Origin: Dipteris shenzhenensis
Taxonomy: Eukaryota > Polypodiophyta > Polypodiopsida > Gleicheniales
Strand: one strand, 5' to 3'
Assembly (NCBI GenBank): GCA_047967505.1
Contig: CM106540.1
DNA: 64,000 bases
Both the position numbers and the translations under genes were made by a program. Below the pieces are notes generated by a model. It was not told the DNA's origin. It made no database searches and saw only the letters and a list, made by a program, of their open reading frames with translations. Below, in pieces: positions 9,803 to 22,099 of this stretch (its first letter is position 1; the number at the start of each line of letters is the position of its first letter).

Positions 9803-10506
9803 GACAAAAAAATACAGCTCTTTGTAGCAAAGTGGTGCCACAAACAGCTAAAACTTTTTGGTTTCTTTGATGTGGAAGTTTACAATGGGCGACTTGAAAG
9901 TAAGATAACCCCTCAATCGTCCACTATGCTGGAACCACCTCTATTAGGGCACTTGTGAGCTAGAAAGAGAGGGGCTATCTTCCTAAAACGTTTTGGTACC
10001 TTAGTTAATCAAGGCAAGAACTTATTAGCATTTTTCTCTAACTCCTTGATCACCTTGTCCTTCTCATTGGGTTTCTTTGTACTTGCAGCAATATCCCACA
10101 GATCAAAAGCCAAAAGACAAATTTTAACCACATTCTTTCAACCATCGTAGTTGGAAGCTCCTTCAAATTTGTTGGCATCAGATTGTTTGCAACTTTTTGC
10201 ACAAAAGTAAAAGACCCAATTTTCTGACACAAATTTCTGCAATTTTTTTAAAGTTTTTGAAATGTGAGACCTCTTTCAGCCAGTAAGATGGCAAGATAGT
10301 CTACAAATCCCTTCAATTTTTTTATGAAATCTTGTATGGTGCTGTATTCTCCCCTCAAGAGTGGGGTAGGGTGTAAGGCCTTAACCCCTAACTCCCCTAT
10401 CAGAAAACATTTATGTAAAGTTTTTATTCCTTTCCTAGTATGTCCTAGATAGCCCGGGTGTCCTCGTGGGGTATTCATAAAAAACTCTCTCATTTCCCAA
10501 TTCTAC
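9803..10506 (-). other. Unclassified stretch with two short minus-strand reading frames
   Basis: Minus-strand frames of 81 codons (10,493-10,248) and 60 codons (10,232-10,050) are nearly continuous with each other and contain ordinary amino-acid mixtures, for example GVKALHPTPLLRGEYSTIQDF and NNLMPTNLKELPTTMVER. I do not recognise the family. Composition suggests a decayed coding region, possibly of the Gypsy element to the left, rather than random DNA. The Copia element at 10,512 is inserted at its right end. Confidence 0.3.
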
Positions 10507-10511
10507 AGATG

Positions 10512-10632
10512 TGTTAGAATTATTATTATATTCTAGGCAGTGGCCAATGTAATGTAATAAGCGGGTTAGGGGCACTGTTCCCTCTTACTCTCTCCATTTT
10601 GCTCACTCTTGTTTGCTTCCCATTTTCTCACA
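10512..10632 (+). repeat. Copia-1 5' LTR, 121 bp, internally deleted
   Basis: It matches the 255-bp right LTR at both ends but lacks 134 bp in the middle. The join lies at CCCTCTT/ACTCTCTCC. The missing block would have included the AACCATAGTCTAATC segment of the 3' copy. Confidence 0.9.
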
Positions 10633-10648
10633 TTTGGTATTAGAGCAG
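10633..10648 (+). promoter_or_regulatory. Copia-1 primer-binding site (tRNA-iMet type)
   Basis: TTTGGTATTAGAGCAG directly after the LTR. The usual plant Copia site is TGGTATCAGAGC, so there is one mismatch (ATT for ATC). Confidence 0.75.
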
Positions 10649-10699
10649 CTTAAGCTCTTGGACCTGCCTCTAGCTCTCGGATCTGCTTCCAGCTCCTAG

Positions 10700-11190
10700 C
10701 TCCATCGCGTGCAACTCCCGTCCGTACAGCGCATTCCGTACAACCTCGTGCTCATAGTCTGCACGTAGCCTGAGCTGCGCATTCCGCACCAGATTCGTAT
10801 AGGTGCTTGCTCTTTGTTCGTACGCTTCAATCCGTACACAGGCGCAAAACTCACTCCGTACAAGCGTACAATGTTGTATAGGCCGTACTGTTGCATTTTC
10901 ACTATCCGTACTGTCAGAGTACTATAGCTGGCCGTACATTTGCGCCTCGTACTCCAAACTACAAGTGCTCGCCATCAGCTTTCGTACAGCACCATACGTA
11001 GTCCGCACAACGTACGGTCTGACATTCTGTACTATCATGCTGTTTCCATACAACCCTGTCGTACAACTCCGTCCATACATCCTTACATGTGTATGGATTT
11101 CGACCGTACATGGTCTGTACCATTGTACGAAATCTGTAGTGACAGTATCGTATTGTCAGTTCTGTACAAGGTGAAGGTGTGTGTCATTTT
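10700..11190 (+). repeat. Copia-1 leader with repeated CCGTAC/GTACGG motifs
   Basis: At least fifteen GTAC-centred motifs (TCCGTAC, CGTACAAC, CCGTACA and near variants) lie between 10,720 and 11,170 in the untranslated leader. Similar clusters occur at 30,470-30,830, 39,296-39,640 and 46,087-46,260. Confidence 0.75.
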
Positions 11191-11696
11191 TTGGCAGGGT
11201 CGATTTGCAGGTTCATTTGTGCATTGTGCCATTGTTTGGCATTTCATTGTAGCAGGTGGAATTTTGGGGCTGTTTGCAGCAGACTTGAAATTTGAGTGAC
11301 ATTTGCTTAATTTCACCCCAAAATTTGGGGCTTTTGCAGGCAGAGTGCAAATTGTGTAACATTTGGGGCTTTCAGATCATTTGCCCTCTTTTGTATGCAA
11401 TTTCCCACAAGAAATTGGGGCTTTTGCATTTGGGTTGCAATTTTGTATGTAAAAGAGCATTTTGGAAGTTTGCAAGTATTTCTTGACTCACGAGGCAATT
11501 TGCAGACTTTTGTCACTTTTTGCAGATTTTTGGGCATTCAGCAAAGCATTGTGGTGCATTTTGAGCCTTCGATAGGTTGTGACAGTATTTATCACTGTGG
11601 GCAGGTTTTCGTTGCAAATCTTACTCGTGCATTTTACATCCCAGAAGGGATTTTACTTGGCCAGTTTGTTGTGTTTTTTGAGTTTATCTGGCAAAA

Positions 11697-13796
11697 ATGG
11701 CTTAGAACAACCCCAATGAGGTGTTCGGAGTCCTCACACAAGAGGATAAGTTGCATGGCCGCATGTGAGGGTTGCATACTTGGTAAGATGCATAGATTTC
11801 CTTTCAAGAAGGATGGTGCAGTGAAAGCTACACGGAAATTACAGCTTATTCACAGTGATGTCTGTGGTCCCATGAGGACACCTGCTTTTGGGGGTTATCT
11901 TTATTTTGTTACATTCATAGATGACTTCACCAACTACACTTGGGTCTATGGTCTCAAGGCAAAATCAGAAGTGTTTTTGCATTTCAAACACTTTGTGGCT
12001 ATGGTTGAGAATGAGAGAGGACTCAAGGTGCAGACACTTCGCACAGATTGAGGGGGGGAGTATATGTCTCATGAGTTTGAGGCATTCTTGAAGGAGAAAG
12101 GCATCACGCATCAGCTTACAGTGAGGCTATCACCTCAACAGAATGGCAAAGGTGAGCGGAAGAATCGCACTCTTATGGAGATGGATAGATGCATGCTTAC
12201 TAGTAAAAAGTTGCCTCACAGGTTTTAGCTTGAAGGTCTCATGTGTGCCAACTATGTTTTGAATTGGGCTCCCACAAAGGCTTTGAAGACAATCAGTCCC
12301 TATTAGGCATGGCATGGGAGAAAGCCTTCAGTGGACCATTTTAGAGTTTTTGGTTGTGTTGCATATGCCCACGTGCCTGTGGAGTTTCGACACAAGTTGT
12401 CAGATAAGGCACTTAAATGCATTTTTGTCGGGTATAGTTCACAAAGCAAAGGCTATCGTCTCTACAATCTTGCTTCGCGCAAGATTTTTGTTAGTAGAGA
12501 TGTTATATTCTGTGAAAATTCAGCACATGCACATGCTGAATTTCAGATTCCAGCTTCTTCAGATGATGTTTTTGAGGGGATGCTTCCTATAGCATTTGGC
12601 TCCCTAGCTAAGGTTCATGCTGAAAATCAGAATTTACAACCACCTCCTCTCGATCCACATGCCCCGATTCAGCCACTGGCTGATTTTGTACCTCCACAGG
12701 GTGTGGATGAAGTTGACAGGCAAGAGATTCAAGAGATACATGCAGCCAAAACAGTCCTGAATTGGTTGCCACAAACTCTCAGGGAGAGTAGGCTTGAGGT
12801 CCCATTGCCTTGTAGTGCAGTAAGGTACGCAGGGGGAGCTCTTTCAGTTGCGACAGCTTATGCAGGGACTCTTCTTGATGAAGAGGAGCCTGACTCTTTT
12901 GAAGAAGCAAAGGATAATGTGCATTGGATGCATGCCATGCACAATGAGTTGTAGTCCATAGAGAAAAATGAGACTTGGGATGTTGTGGATTTGCCACCAG
13001 GTAAGCATGCCATCGGTACCAAGTGGGTTTTTAAGGTAAAAAGGAAGCCAGATGGGTCTATTGATAGGTGCAAGGCAAGGCTGGTTGCCAAAGGCTATGC
13101 ACAGAAGAAGGGCATAGATTATGAGGAGACTTTTGCTCCTACATCCCGGATGACCACCATACGGTCAGTTATTACAATGGCTGCAAATTTTGTTTGGAAT
13201 GTCCATCAGTTGGACATAAAAACAGCTTTCCTTAATGGGGACTTGCAGGAAGAGGCTTATGTCAAACAACCTCTTGGATTTGAATTTTCTGGCAATGCAC
13301 TTCAAGTTTGCAAGCTTAACAAAGCTTTATATGGGCTGAAACAAGTCCCACGTGCATGGTATGCCAAGATCGATGCCTTCCTGGCAAGTAAGGGATTACA
13401 TCAAGAAGGATGGGGGGGATATTTTGGTCATTATTCTTTATGTAGATGACTACCTCCTCATGTGAAGCTAAGTACAGGGCAGCTTTCACAGTGACAGTTG
13501 AGTGTGTTTGGCTGCGACGTTTGTTCGTTGATGATCGTCTCATATTGGAGGGTCCTCCAATTCTCATTGATAGTCAGAGTGCTATAGCAGTGGCAAAGAA
13601 TCTTGTGTTTCATGCTCGCACGAAGCACATTGAGGTTCATTATCATTATGTCAGAGAGAAGTTGCATGTAGGGGAGATCAGTATGATCTATGTGTCAACA
13701 CATGACAATGTTGCAGACATCTTCTCCAAAGCACTTCCACGTGAGAAGTTTCAGGCATTTTGCAGTGCCCTAAACTTATCTCCTTTTGGTGATTGA
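11697..13796 (+). pseudogene. Copia-1 polyprotein remnant: gag start, integrase, RT, RNase H
   Basis: The ATG at 11,697 opens a gag N-terminus (NNPNEVFGVLTQEDKLHGR, with a TAG at codon 3). It stops near 11,760 at a deletion. From there frame 1 reads the end of the integrase zinc finger (CEGCILGKMH), LIHSDVCGPM (first catalytic Asp) and GGEYMSHEF near 12,052 (a TGA replaces the Asn after the second Asp). QQNGKGERKN carries the catalytic Glu. In-frame stops lie at 12,049, about 12,226, 12,304 and 12,952. RT motifs KARLVAKGYAQ, LDIKTAFLNGDL and LYGLKQVPRAW follow. A frame slip near the G run at 13,411 leads to ILYVDDYLLM, which then joins directly to SSCEAKYRA of RNase H, with DSQSAIAVAKN and KHIEVHYH. 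Dead copy. Confidence 0.85.
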
Positions 13797-13833
13797 TCAC
13801 TATCTTGTATACCACATTGGCACTGCAGGGGGG

Positions 13834-14088
13834 TGTTAGAATTATTATTATATTCTAGGCAGTGGCCAATGTAATGTAATAAGCGGGTTAGGGACACTTT
13901 TTCCTCTTAGAGGTTTTTCCCCCTAACCATAGTCTAATCTCTAACTACGGTTAGAGATTTGTCACTTAGACAAAACCCTCATCTCTTTCATTGTACTTCA
14001 CTTCAGTTCAGTACACTTCGGGGAGTGAACTACGTTCAGCTCACTCTCTCCATTTTGCTCACTCTTGTTTGCTTCCCATTTTCTCACA
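13834..14088 (+). repeat. Copia-1 3' LTR, 255 bp
   Basis: It runs from TGTTAGAATT to TTCTCACA and is preceded by the purine tract GCAGGGGGG at 13,825-13,833. The beginning (TGTTAGAA...GGCCAATGTA) is shared with the LTR at 55,094, so the two elements are relatives. Confidence 0.9.
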
Positions 14089-14093
14089 AGATG

Positions 14094-14290
14094 TGCCTCC
14101 GTGCATTTAAATTTGGAAGCTATATAGAGCTTTCAAACCTCTCAGAATCCTCCTTTCCACACATGCATTCCATTTGTAGTTGTCCGTGAAATCTAGTCCT
14201 AGATATTAATATGGACTATTTCCAAGGGCTCCCCTTCAAATCTTGTTTGTTACGTGTCCATATAGAGAGAGAGAGAGAGGGGGGGGGGGG

Positions 14291-14332
<42 letters not shown>

Positions 14333-14820
14333 TAAAATATTTTTCGAAAAATCTCAACAAAATATATCAATATTATGAAAAAGAATCTTCACATCCACAC
14401 TATTCACATCCATGTTTTATCGTCTAACCCAACCTCATAGGTTGGCTCGTCTGACTTCCAAAAATCATAGCTACAAATCTACTCAAAGATTTCACTTCGA
14501 AGCAAACGGAAACAATCGTAATCTTCTAAAGAAAATTCACATACTAAAAAATAATTGTAATCCTTGCATGTGGTTTAGCTGCATAAAGGAGTGTAATCCT
14601 TGCGCATGGTTTGCTGAAGCAAAAGGGCGGGGAGGGGCACTGGCAACACGAGGGGAGAGGCTGAGTGAGAGGGAGAAGAGAGGCCTGGCCAGGGGGGAAG
14701 AGGGGCTGGCTGAGTTTGCTGAAGCACATTTGGAGCATAGAGGATTTGGGGAGAGATGTTGGCAGGAGCTAGGAGATGACTTTTTTTTTTCTTTTTTCTT
14801 CTTTCTTTTCTTTTTTGCAG
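14094..14820. other. Spacer with (AG)n/poly(G) and a polypyrimidine tract
   Basis: It contains (AG)n at 14,264-14,279, a G run at 14,279-14,291 and (GA)n at 14,294-14,330. A T/C-rich tract at 14,781-14,820 ends in TTTTTTGCAG and serves as a good 3' splice site for the exon that follows. The frame open across 14,412-14,820 has no recognisable similarity and is probably intronic. Confidence 0.5.
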
Positions 14821-15128
14821 CTGTTACTCAACAGCTACAAGTATACGAGTCTGAGGTTTTTGGTTCAAATGCTTTACATACACCTTTTGCGCCAACTCAA
14901 AATGGTGTAGCTTTTGGGTTTGGATTCACAACTTCTTCAAGTACGGCAGCGAACCCGATTTTCTGTAATACATCGGCTTCTCCCTCGACAATCTCCTCTC
15001 TTTTTTCTGTGGGATCTGGTAATGGTTCTGCTAATCCTAGTAACTTTGTATTTGGAGCTGCAAGACAAGAGCAACAGGTCGGAGCTAGCAATATAGCTAG
15101 CACAGATAACACAATGGATAGCACATAG
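14821..15128 (+). CDS. Possible last exon of an FG-repeat nucleoporin-like protein
   Basis: After a strong polypyrimidine tract and CAG the sequence reads about 102 codons in one frame to a TAG at 15,126-15,128. The protein is rich in Ser, Ala, Asn and Gly with spaced FG or FG-like motifs: VFGSN, VAFGFGF, NPIFCN, LFSVGSG and NFVFGAA. This composition is seen in the C-terminal tails of plant FG nucleoporins (NUP1/NUP136 type), which form the permeability barrier of the nuclear pore. No upstream exon is recognisable in the window; Copia-1 and older repeats occupy that side. So either the preceding intron is very long or this is a stranded fragment. Codon use looks like a normal host gene. Identification rests on composition only. 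Confidence 0.4.
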
Positions 15129-15771
15129 TCTTGGATACTGTAAATTGGTTATCTTTCCTCACACTCTACTTTGGATCTGTCAAGTACGTTGTTTAGGGCT
15201 GAGCTGGTCCATTTGTAAAGAAGCCTTGCAATCCTGCATTTTATCCAGGGAATTTATTAGCAGTCTGTAAATGCTTGGAATCCATCATCTCCTTTTGTTC
15301 TTCCTGCATAAAGGGATATGTGGAGTAGAAAGTGGGTGCTATGTGACCATCAGTTTTATTTCTCAAAGTAGTATGTTATCTATGGATGCTTTGTGAAACC
15401 ATCATTATCTTCTATTTGCCATGTATTACAGAGCAGATGCACTGGTAACAGGAGAACATGATAGATTCCGTGTGCATTTGAAGTTTTTGATGTATCCCAA
15501 AGGTGACATTGGCTGCCGTTCTGTTTGTGCAGTAGTCTTTGATTGCTAAATCTTTTCAAAGTTTGCACTGTGTTCTGTTGAATATATGCTACATGGAAAG
15601 ATTTGAACTAACCTGTGGCAGAAAATGTTGGATCCTTCTATTTCTTTTGCCGGCTTTCTTTTGAAAAATAGTTTGTATTAAATGTATGGTATGACTCGTG
15701 TGTGGAGTGGTTAAAACGATGATCTTGTCACTAGATCACTAATACTTGAAACAAATCATGAGTTGTGTTGT
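15129..15771 (+). other. Probable 3' UTR and downstream DNA of the FG exon
   Basis: T-rich DNA without coding similarity. No perfect AATAAA follows the stop; TATTAAATG near 15,676 is the nearest poly(A)-like signal. A run of 17 C at 15,772-15,788 ends the stretch. Confidence 0.35.
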
Positions 15772-18700
15772 CCCCCCCCCCCCCCCCCTTCTTTTGAGGC
15801 ATCTCCATTGTCAAGCTTTTTCTAAATGCTACTCCGCTGCAACAACTTAGATAACGAAGCGCATGAATGTTAATAAGTGTCCTAATACATGTGTTGCCTA
15901 GTAGAATGGGTGCCTCTTAAAGAAGGTGAAATGTTCCAATTAACATGGCAAATGTGTCTTATTTGGCAGATTTGGACATTTAGGATTCAAGCATTTGGGC
16001 AAGCAATTGCCTTTTCTTAGTAGTTTTCTTGGACATTTAATGAGATACAAATGCAAAGATTCATCCCTTAAATTTTGATAGGATTATGCGAACAAAACCC
16101 TAGTGCAAATTCCAAGGCTCTTAAGACCCCTTGCAATATGCAATGTCCAATATGTCCTCTATTAGCAATGTGTTTTGGCTACGGCTGACATTGAGGTAGC
16201 TACTTTGTCTAGATCACATTTAAAAAGAAATAATGGTGAGATAGCCACTTTGCTGCAATGATACTTCAAAATCTTATGACAAGCATAGCATGATTAACAC
16301 TAGGTTGGTAGTTCTAAAAGTGTCCTTTTTAGGGCTCTAAATTTGTTTTTAGTCATTTGAACCTTTATTAAATGTAAGAACCCTTAAAGACATATATTGT
16401 TGACTTGTTCAAGAACATGGGAAAAATACTTCCGTAGACCAAAAGCTATGACAAAGACCTTGTTTTCTTTTGCAGCAAGTGCATGGTTGTTTGGACTCGT
16501 ACAAATTGAACAAATTTGAAACATATAGCGCTTTAAAAAAACCTACTACTTGTGGTATCAATTTTTTAAAACATAGTTTTAGTATAGAAAATAAAGTTGG
16601 GTGTAACTTTCAATACTAAAAGATATCTTATATTAATAAATATGTGTATGTCATCTTTGGCTACAACATTCGCAAAGGTAAGTACATATGAAACCTATGT
16701 TTTATACACATCAAACTAAGTTTAAACCTTAAACTTTTACTTTATATGATATGATATAACATCATTTCATGAAATCTTTTACTTCATGATATGATTCAAA
16801 ATCTTGTAGTTTAATATAAAGGAGCTTATGCACCATTGAAACTTTCTATATCTCATCAAATAGTCTTATATTATTATAGAAGTGTGGGAATATATCTTAT
16901 ATAACCCATATTATCATGTATAGCCATGCATGACCTAAAATTTCTCTTAAGGAATATATTAGATTTGACTTTACACTATGTTACTCTCTAGGCATATGAT
17001 AATTCATCATTTTGATAGACCCAAGAAGCATGACAAAGCTCTCACATTCAACTAATTGAAGGACTTGAAAAGAGAAACATTGTCTTCGACATACAAATAA
17101 CTTTTCATCCATATAGACGAACCTCAAAATATAAATACGCATCTATAGAAAAAATAATTGATTATTGGTCATTTTAGCTTGTTTAATAAGATAAGAGAAA
17201 ATAGCAATAGAATCCTAGATACATCTTTGAACTTTGGACTTTTTTATTTAATGAAGATTCTTTTGAACATATAGTAATAATTATAATTTTATAAATCTAA
17301 AAAATTGTGCATTATGACCTTGTAAGACCAACTTTTCACAAAACTTTAAGTCATTGCTTTTGGTGGTTGTTTTGACCACCAAAATTTTAGGGTGGATTTA
17401 AAATAGAATAAAATTTCGGTCCTAGTGTACATAATTATACTCTACAACATTTTTAAATGAGATTTTGGATCATAAGAGGACATGATGAAGATGGGATATG
17501 AAAATTCATTGCATGTAGATCGTGGAAATTCCTCAAACATGGCCACGTGGCAGGACATTTTAATGTTTTAAGAAAACTTTAATGTCTTGTTACCAAACTA
17601 GTGTTAAGTTGTGTGTTCCGCTAACACAAGTCTCTTAAACAAAAGAGAACAACCCACTTGATTGCTTGTCATGCATAGATTCTCTTCGAGTCGATAAAGT
17701 GAAAGCTACAAGGCATTTAGTTGAATCCCCTTTGTGGGCTTCCGTTTTCTTGATTCCTCATTTAGTGATTCATTCTTTCTTGAATTACTTATTGCTACTA
17801 GTGCTTTTGGCTTACTAGAACTTTGTGAATATGAATCCCCTGTTAATATTTTCTCATGCATGCCAATGCTTTTTACTACTCTTGTATTGTTTTGTATGAT
17901 CATTGAGCATAGAACACCACGAGCTAGCTTGTACTAATACCACATTTATCATCTAATGACTTAATGACGGGGTTCAAGGACCAAATTTTGAATCCTTAAG
18001 ATTTATGTGGTAGCTTTGGCCTTGTATTTATCGGCTCTGTACTTGTAGGTTGCTTGTTTTTCTTTATAGATTAAGGCTCGTGTTGGATTTTGCATTGGAG
18101 AAGGGAGCCAGATTGAAGAGAAGCCATGCACAAATGTTATCATTACAAACATATATGTGATGTTTTGATGTGCTAAAAATGTAGAAGGGGTCCTAATACT
18201 AACCATAACTCTAAGGTATCTCAATTTAAAGATCTTGAGATTTGTAACTATTAGGAAACGTTATAAAAGCCTTGTGTGGAGAAAAGAGAAGAGAGGAGAA
18301 AAGGAAGAAAAGAGAGAGGCAGGGAGAGAGGGATCAACTTTTCTGAGAGAATATAAAAGTTAAAACAAAATCAAAGGGAGAACACTGAACTCTTGGAGTG
18401 TGCGAGGCATTGGGTGGAGAGGACCACCTTGCAAAGCGTAAGTAGACACTTCCATGAATGAATTCTCACATGAAGAAGAAGAAGTGCAATAGAGAAGAAT
18501 GCTTGAGCTTATTATTCATGTGCACTTACCTTCAAGCATGCCCCCATACTTCATAACTACTTGTGCAACGCCGTATTTTCAATTCAATTCACCATTAAGA
18601 GGCAACTAGTAATTTCATTATTGTCATCACCTATTGCTACATACATTCCAACCTCATCACATACGTTAACTCAAAATTCATCAAGAAACCCTAGAAATAC

Positions 18701-20425
18701 GTCCACAATTGACAAAACCCATTTGAAAAATGTAAAACGTCATCATTAGACTGCCAAAATGTACATAATATCTGAAACACATAGCTTATTGGTGTGCTAA
18801 ATATCAAGTTCATTTACATGTGCATCTTTTAGAAAGCTCTTTTGTGACACAAAGGTGGAAAACTATTTATACATTTGACCTATCAACTTTTACATGTACA
18901 AAATCCCAATATATAGATTGCACTCTACACAAAATCATCACCACTAGAACTAGGAAAAACTAAACACAAATCTCACCATCATTGACACTAATAGTACGCT
19001 ACACAAGACCCAAGGAGGCCACCAATTGAGAACCTTTTCTATGGTTTAGGGGGTGTCCAATAATGTGCTGCAATTGTATGCATGCATATGAAGGCATGCT
19101 CAATAACTTTTTCTACTTTGCTTAGAAAGGCAAAAATGAACTCCACACTTATGGAGCTTCTATATGCTGATCTCAAAATATTGATATTTAGCGATATTTG
19201 TAGCCATAAATGGACGCATTAGAAAAAACTCAATGGATACATGTGTAATGCTCTTTAAATAAATCCAACATTATTTATCATTTTTCATTGGTTCCTTTTT
19301 GAGTCACTACCTCATAACAATGAGGCCATAAGCGTGCCAAACTTGATGGTTTCATTTCTTAATCCACAAGATCAAACCCGTTAGTGAGCTATTTTGACTT
19401 TTGCTTTTTCCAGCCATTTTGGGACTCATTGGAGTTATATCGAGGGCATTAGTTTGGTGATGTGTATAGCTAAAGGCAGCAAAACACAACCATTGGTGTT
19501 TTTCAATATTTGACAATCTTTCGAACTTCTCTCAAATTTGCATTCAAACTTTCACTTCTACCACACACTGATAAATTCTAAATATGTACACAGCACACTC
19601 TCCTATCCTACCTGACCTATGTAAAAAATTCTTCTGGCATTCTAGAACTTATCCATTTCACACTTTTATCTTCCTTTTGAAAAAAAATTTCGTTTCCATA
19701 TTTATCATGGTTTCTTCCCATCCACACATCTTTCCCTTTCATGGACATTTGGCCCCGTGCTCTCTATACTCTTGGAATCATGGATGATTTTTTCAAGTTA
19801 GTTTCATCAAGAAACTAAAATTTTGTATTGGCATCGAAACTTCCTATGCCCTAATAAAAATGAATATTTGAAACATTCGCCAAGATTTGGAACTTTTATG
19901 CAAAAAAAAATTAAAGTTTCGCCAGGCTTTGCATGTTTTCCTTCAAATTTCAAAAGAAAACATATAAAAAAGTACTATATTCTACCAATATTGTGAAACT
20001 AAGAAAATTGAGCTTGAAAACTTTCACCAAAATTTATATTAATATATAAGCATAACTTTCGATAAAAGCATCCCTACTTGGAATGTGCACAAGTTTCAAT
20101 TCTTATCACATGAAGCTTCAGACAAGTCCTTCTATCTCTTTCTAATCTTGTTTGTTTAGCATAAATCGTTTCTTGTTTCTTGTATTGCTTTCATTACTTC
20201 AAACAGGATACCACATGGTCTAATGTAGTTTGTCATGGGTTGTATGAAAAACTAGAGAGAGACTATGAGATAAAAAAGTTAATAAACCAAGTCAAGGTAT
20301 GGGGAGGAGGTTGAAAGCCATGGAAACCAAACGGCAATGGAAGACACTTTTGCAATGAATGTGGAGGGAAGAACTGCCTAGAAAAATCCCTCCTCATTGA
20401 GTAGCTATAGCCTTAAAGGCAACAT
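15772..20425. other. AT-rich intergenic DNA, no genes recognised
   Basis: I read both strands without finding protein similarity, terminal repeats or RNA genes. A TATA-like GTTATAAAAGCC near 18,260 is followed by a purine-rich (GAGAGAA) leader-like stretch to 18,340. It could be a cryptic promoter or an LTR piece, but nothing downstream supports a gene. Confidence 0.5.
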
Positions 20426-20533
20426 ATGGACTCATTTAAGCAGTGCCATCAAAATAGAGAACATGAGAGCTATCATCTCAAAACTGGTGGGAGCATCCAA
20501 GGCAAGAATAGGATTCCATTTGAAGGACTACTA

Positions 20534-20770
20534 GGATCCCCTCTCCCTCCCCCTCCCTCGCTCCTTTGCTCCGCTCCCTCCCTCCCTTGCCTCCCTCCTC
20601 TCCCTTGCTCCCTCCCCTCCCCCCCCCCTCATCCCTCCTCTCCCTCGCTCCTCTTGGCTCCCCTCTCTTCTCCTCTCCCTTGCTCCTCTTGGCTCCCCTC
20701 CCCTCTCCTCTCCCTCTTCCCTCACCCTAGCCGTCCTCTCACTCCCTCGCTCCTATGCTTGCCTCTCCTC
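20534..20770. repeat. CT/CCCTC-rich low-complexity tract
   Basis: Imperfect CTCCCTCC, CTTGCTCC and CTCTCC units on the plus strand. The frame open through it translates to Ser/Pro/Leu runs that reflect composition, not a protein. Confidence 0.8.
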
Positions 20771-20870
20771 TCCCTCACTCCCTCACGTTGGCTCTGGGCT
20801 TTTCTCCCCTGCTCGTGGTACCGCTCCCTGGTCTTGTGGCATTGTCCCTAGCTTGAAAAAAATATGGCAA

Positions 20871-22090
20871 GATTAACACTAGCACCAAAAGTTCTAATAA
20901 TTGAAAGAGAGCCCCAAAAGAACCAGACACTATGCATATTTCCAACATTTTCACAACACGAATAGATAGCCAAATTCACCAAACAAGGATCATAACAAAA
21001 AGTTTTTATGAAACACTAGTTCAAAAAAAGAAAACATAGACCAAGAACATATTCCTATATGACATAAAATAAAAACAAAGTAAACCAAAGAAATCAGCTT
21101 ACAATAAAAAATAAAATTTTGATTGGGTGAAGTAACATAGGATAAAAACCAATGAACATTTGAAGCTATGCCACAAAAGCTGAGTTACCTAAATATCATA
21201 TTTATTAAAAATACTAGATGTAAATGACATCATATGTAAAGATCAAAAATAAATATTGGCTGTAAATGACACCTAGCACATGCAACCTCATAAACCAAAC
21301 AACGAATACCAAAAGGCAAGCAAAATCACAACATATTTGAACACATCTTGATGAATGAAAGCGAGTTTCCAAAATTGTTGTTGCTTTCTTCCTCCTAATA
21401 ATGTAGCCAAATTTGACATGTTAGAAGATCTGATGGATACAATCATATAACTCTAATAGCGTAGAACACAAATCCAATAAATTTAAATCTTGATCTAAAA
21501 ACTCGCAAAGACCCACCCTTGTTCCTTTACCTTTAATCTCCCCACCCTCCCTCACCCCTTTCTTTAACCTTAGATAACGTCAATGGAAGGAAAATATACA
21601 ACCCCACAAGAATCACTCATGAAAACTCGTATCACGACGACCAACCAAAACTAACTACTCAAAATAGGTCCTTACCCACTCAATGTTGTTCTTTCGCGTT
21701 TAACCTCCCCACCCCCCCCACGTCTTTCTTTAGCTTGAGATCAACATCGATGAAAGAATATCATGCAATGGCACAAGGATCACTCGCGAAACTCCTATCA
21801 TAACAACATTGCAATCCTTTGGTATAGAACAACTACTAATACCACTCCTTTTAAGAGCACAAGTCATGAAGAATATAGATTGCATGCAATGCAATGGACA
21901 AGCATGATGATGGCACAATAAACTTGTAGATCAAAACGATCAATTCATACGACACTTATACGCTGTTTGATCAGAGAGCAATTGATGAACATAGCACATG
22001 AAATAGACAAAGAGAATAAATAAGAAAGCTTCTATTATAATAGACTCACACTCACTATCAACTCAAGCTCATCCCGACTAGGCTTTTCGC
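20871..22090. other. Intergenic DNA with a degenerate tandem duplication
   Basis: Two diverged copies of a roughly 125-bp unit lie at about 21,520-21,640 and 21,675-21,800. Both show TTTAAyCTCCCCACCC, CTTTCTTTA, CAATGG and CAAGRATCACTC in the same order. Otherwise AT-rich without genes. Confidence 0.5.
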
Positions 22091-22099
22091 TAATACAAA

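Larger units (their letters stand above)
10512..14088 (+). mobile_element. Copia-1, internally deleted LTR retrotransposon with TSD AGATG
   Basis: The left LTR starts TGTTAGAATT at 10,512 and the right LTR ends TTCTCACA at 14,088. AGATG flanks both sides (10,507-10,511 and 14,089-14,093). A primer-binding site TTTGGTATTAGAGCAG (tRNA-Met type) follows the left LTR, and a purine tract GCAGGGGGG precedes the right LTR at 13,834. The coding order integrase, RT, RNase H marks it as Ty1/Copia. Three deletions have occurred: in the left LTR, between gag and integrase, and between the RT catalytic box and RNase H. At 3.6 kb it is well short of a complete element. It could move only with proteins supplied in trans. 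Confidence 0.9.

Noticed and set aside
18255-18440. TATAAAAG followed by purine-rich leader-like DNA, a candidate promoter
   Set aside because: No downstream coding region, repeat partner or transcript evidence.
20426-20851. Long open frame of Ser/Pro/Leu-rich composition
   Set aside because: It translates a CT-rich low-complexity tract; both strands stay open for compositional reasons.
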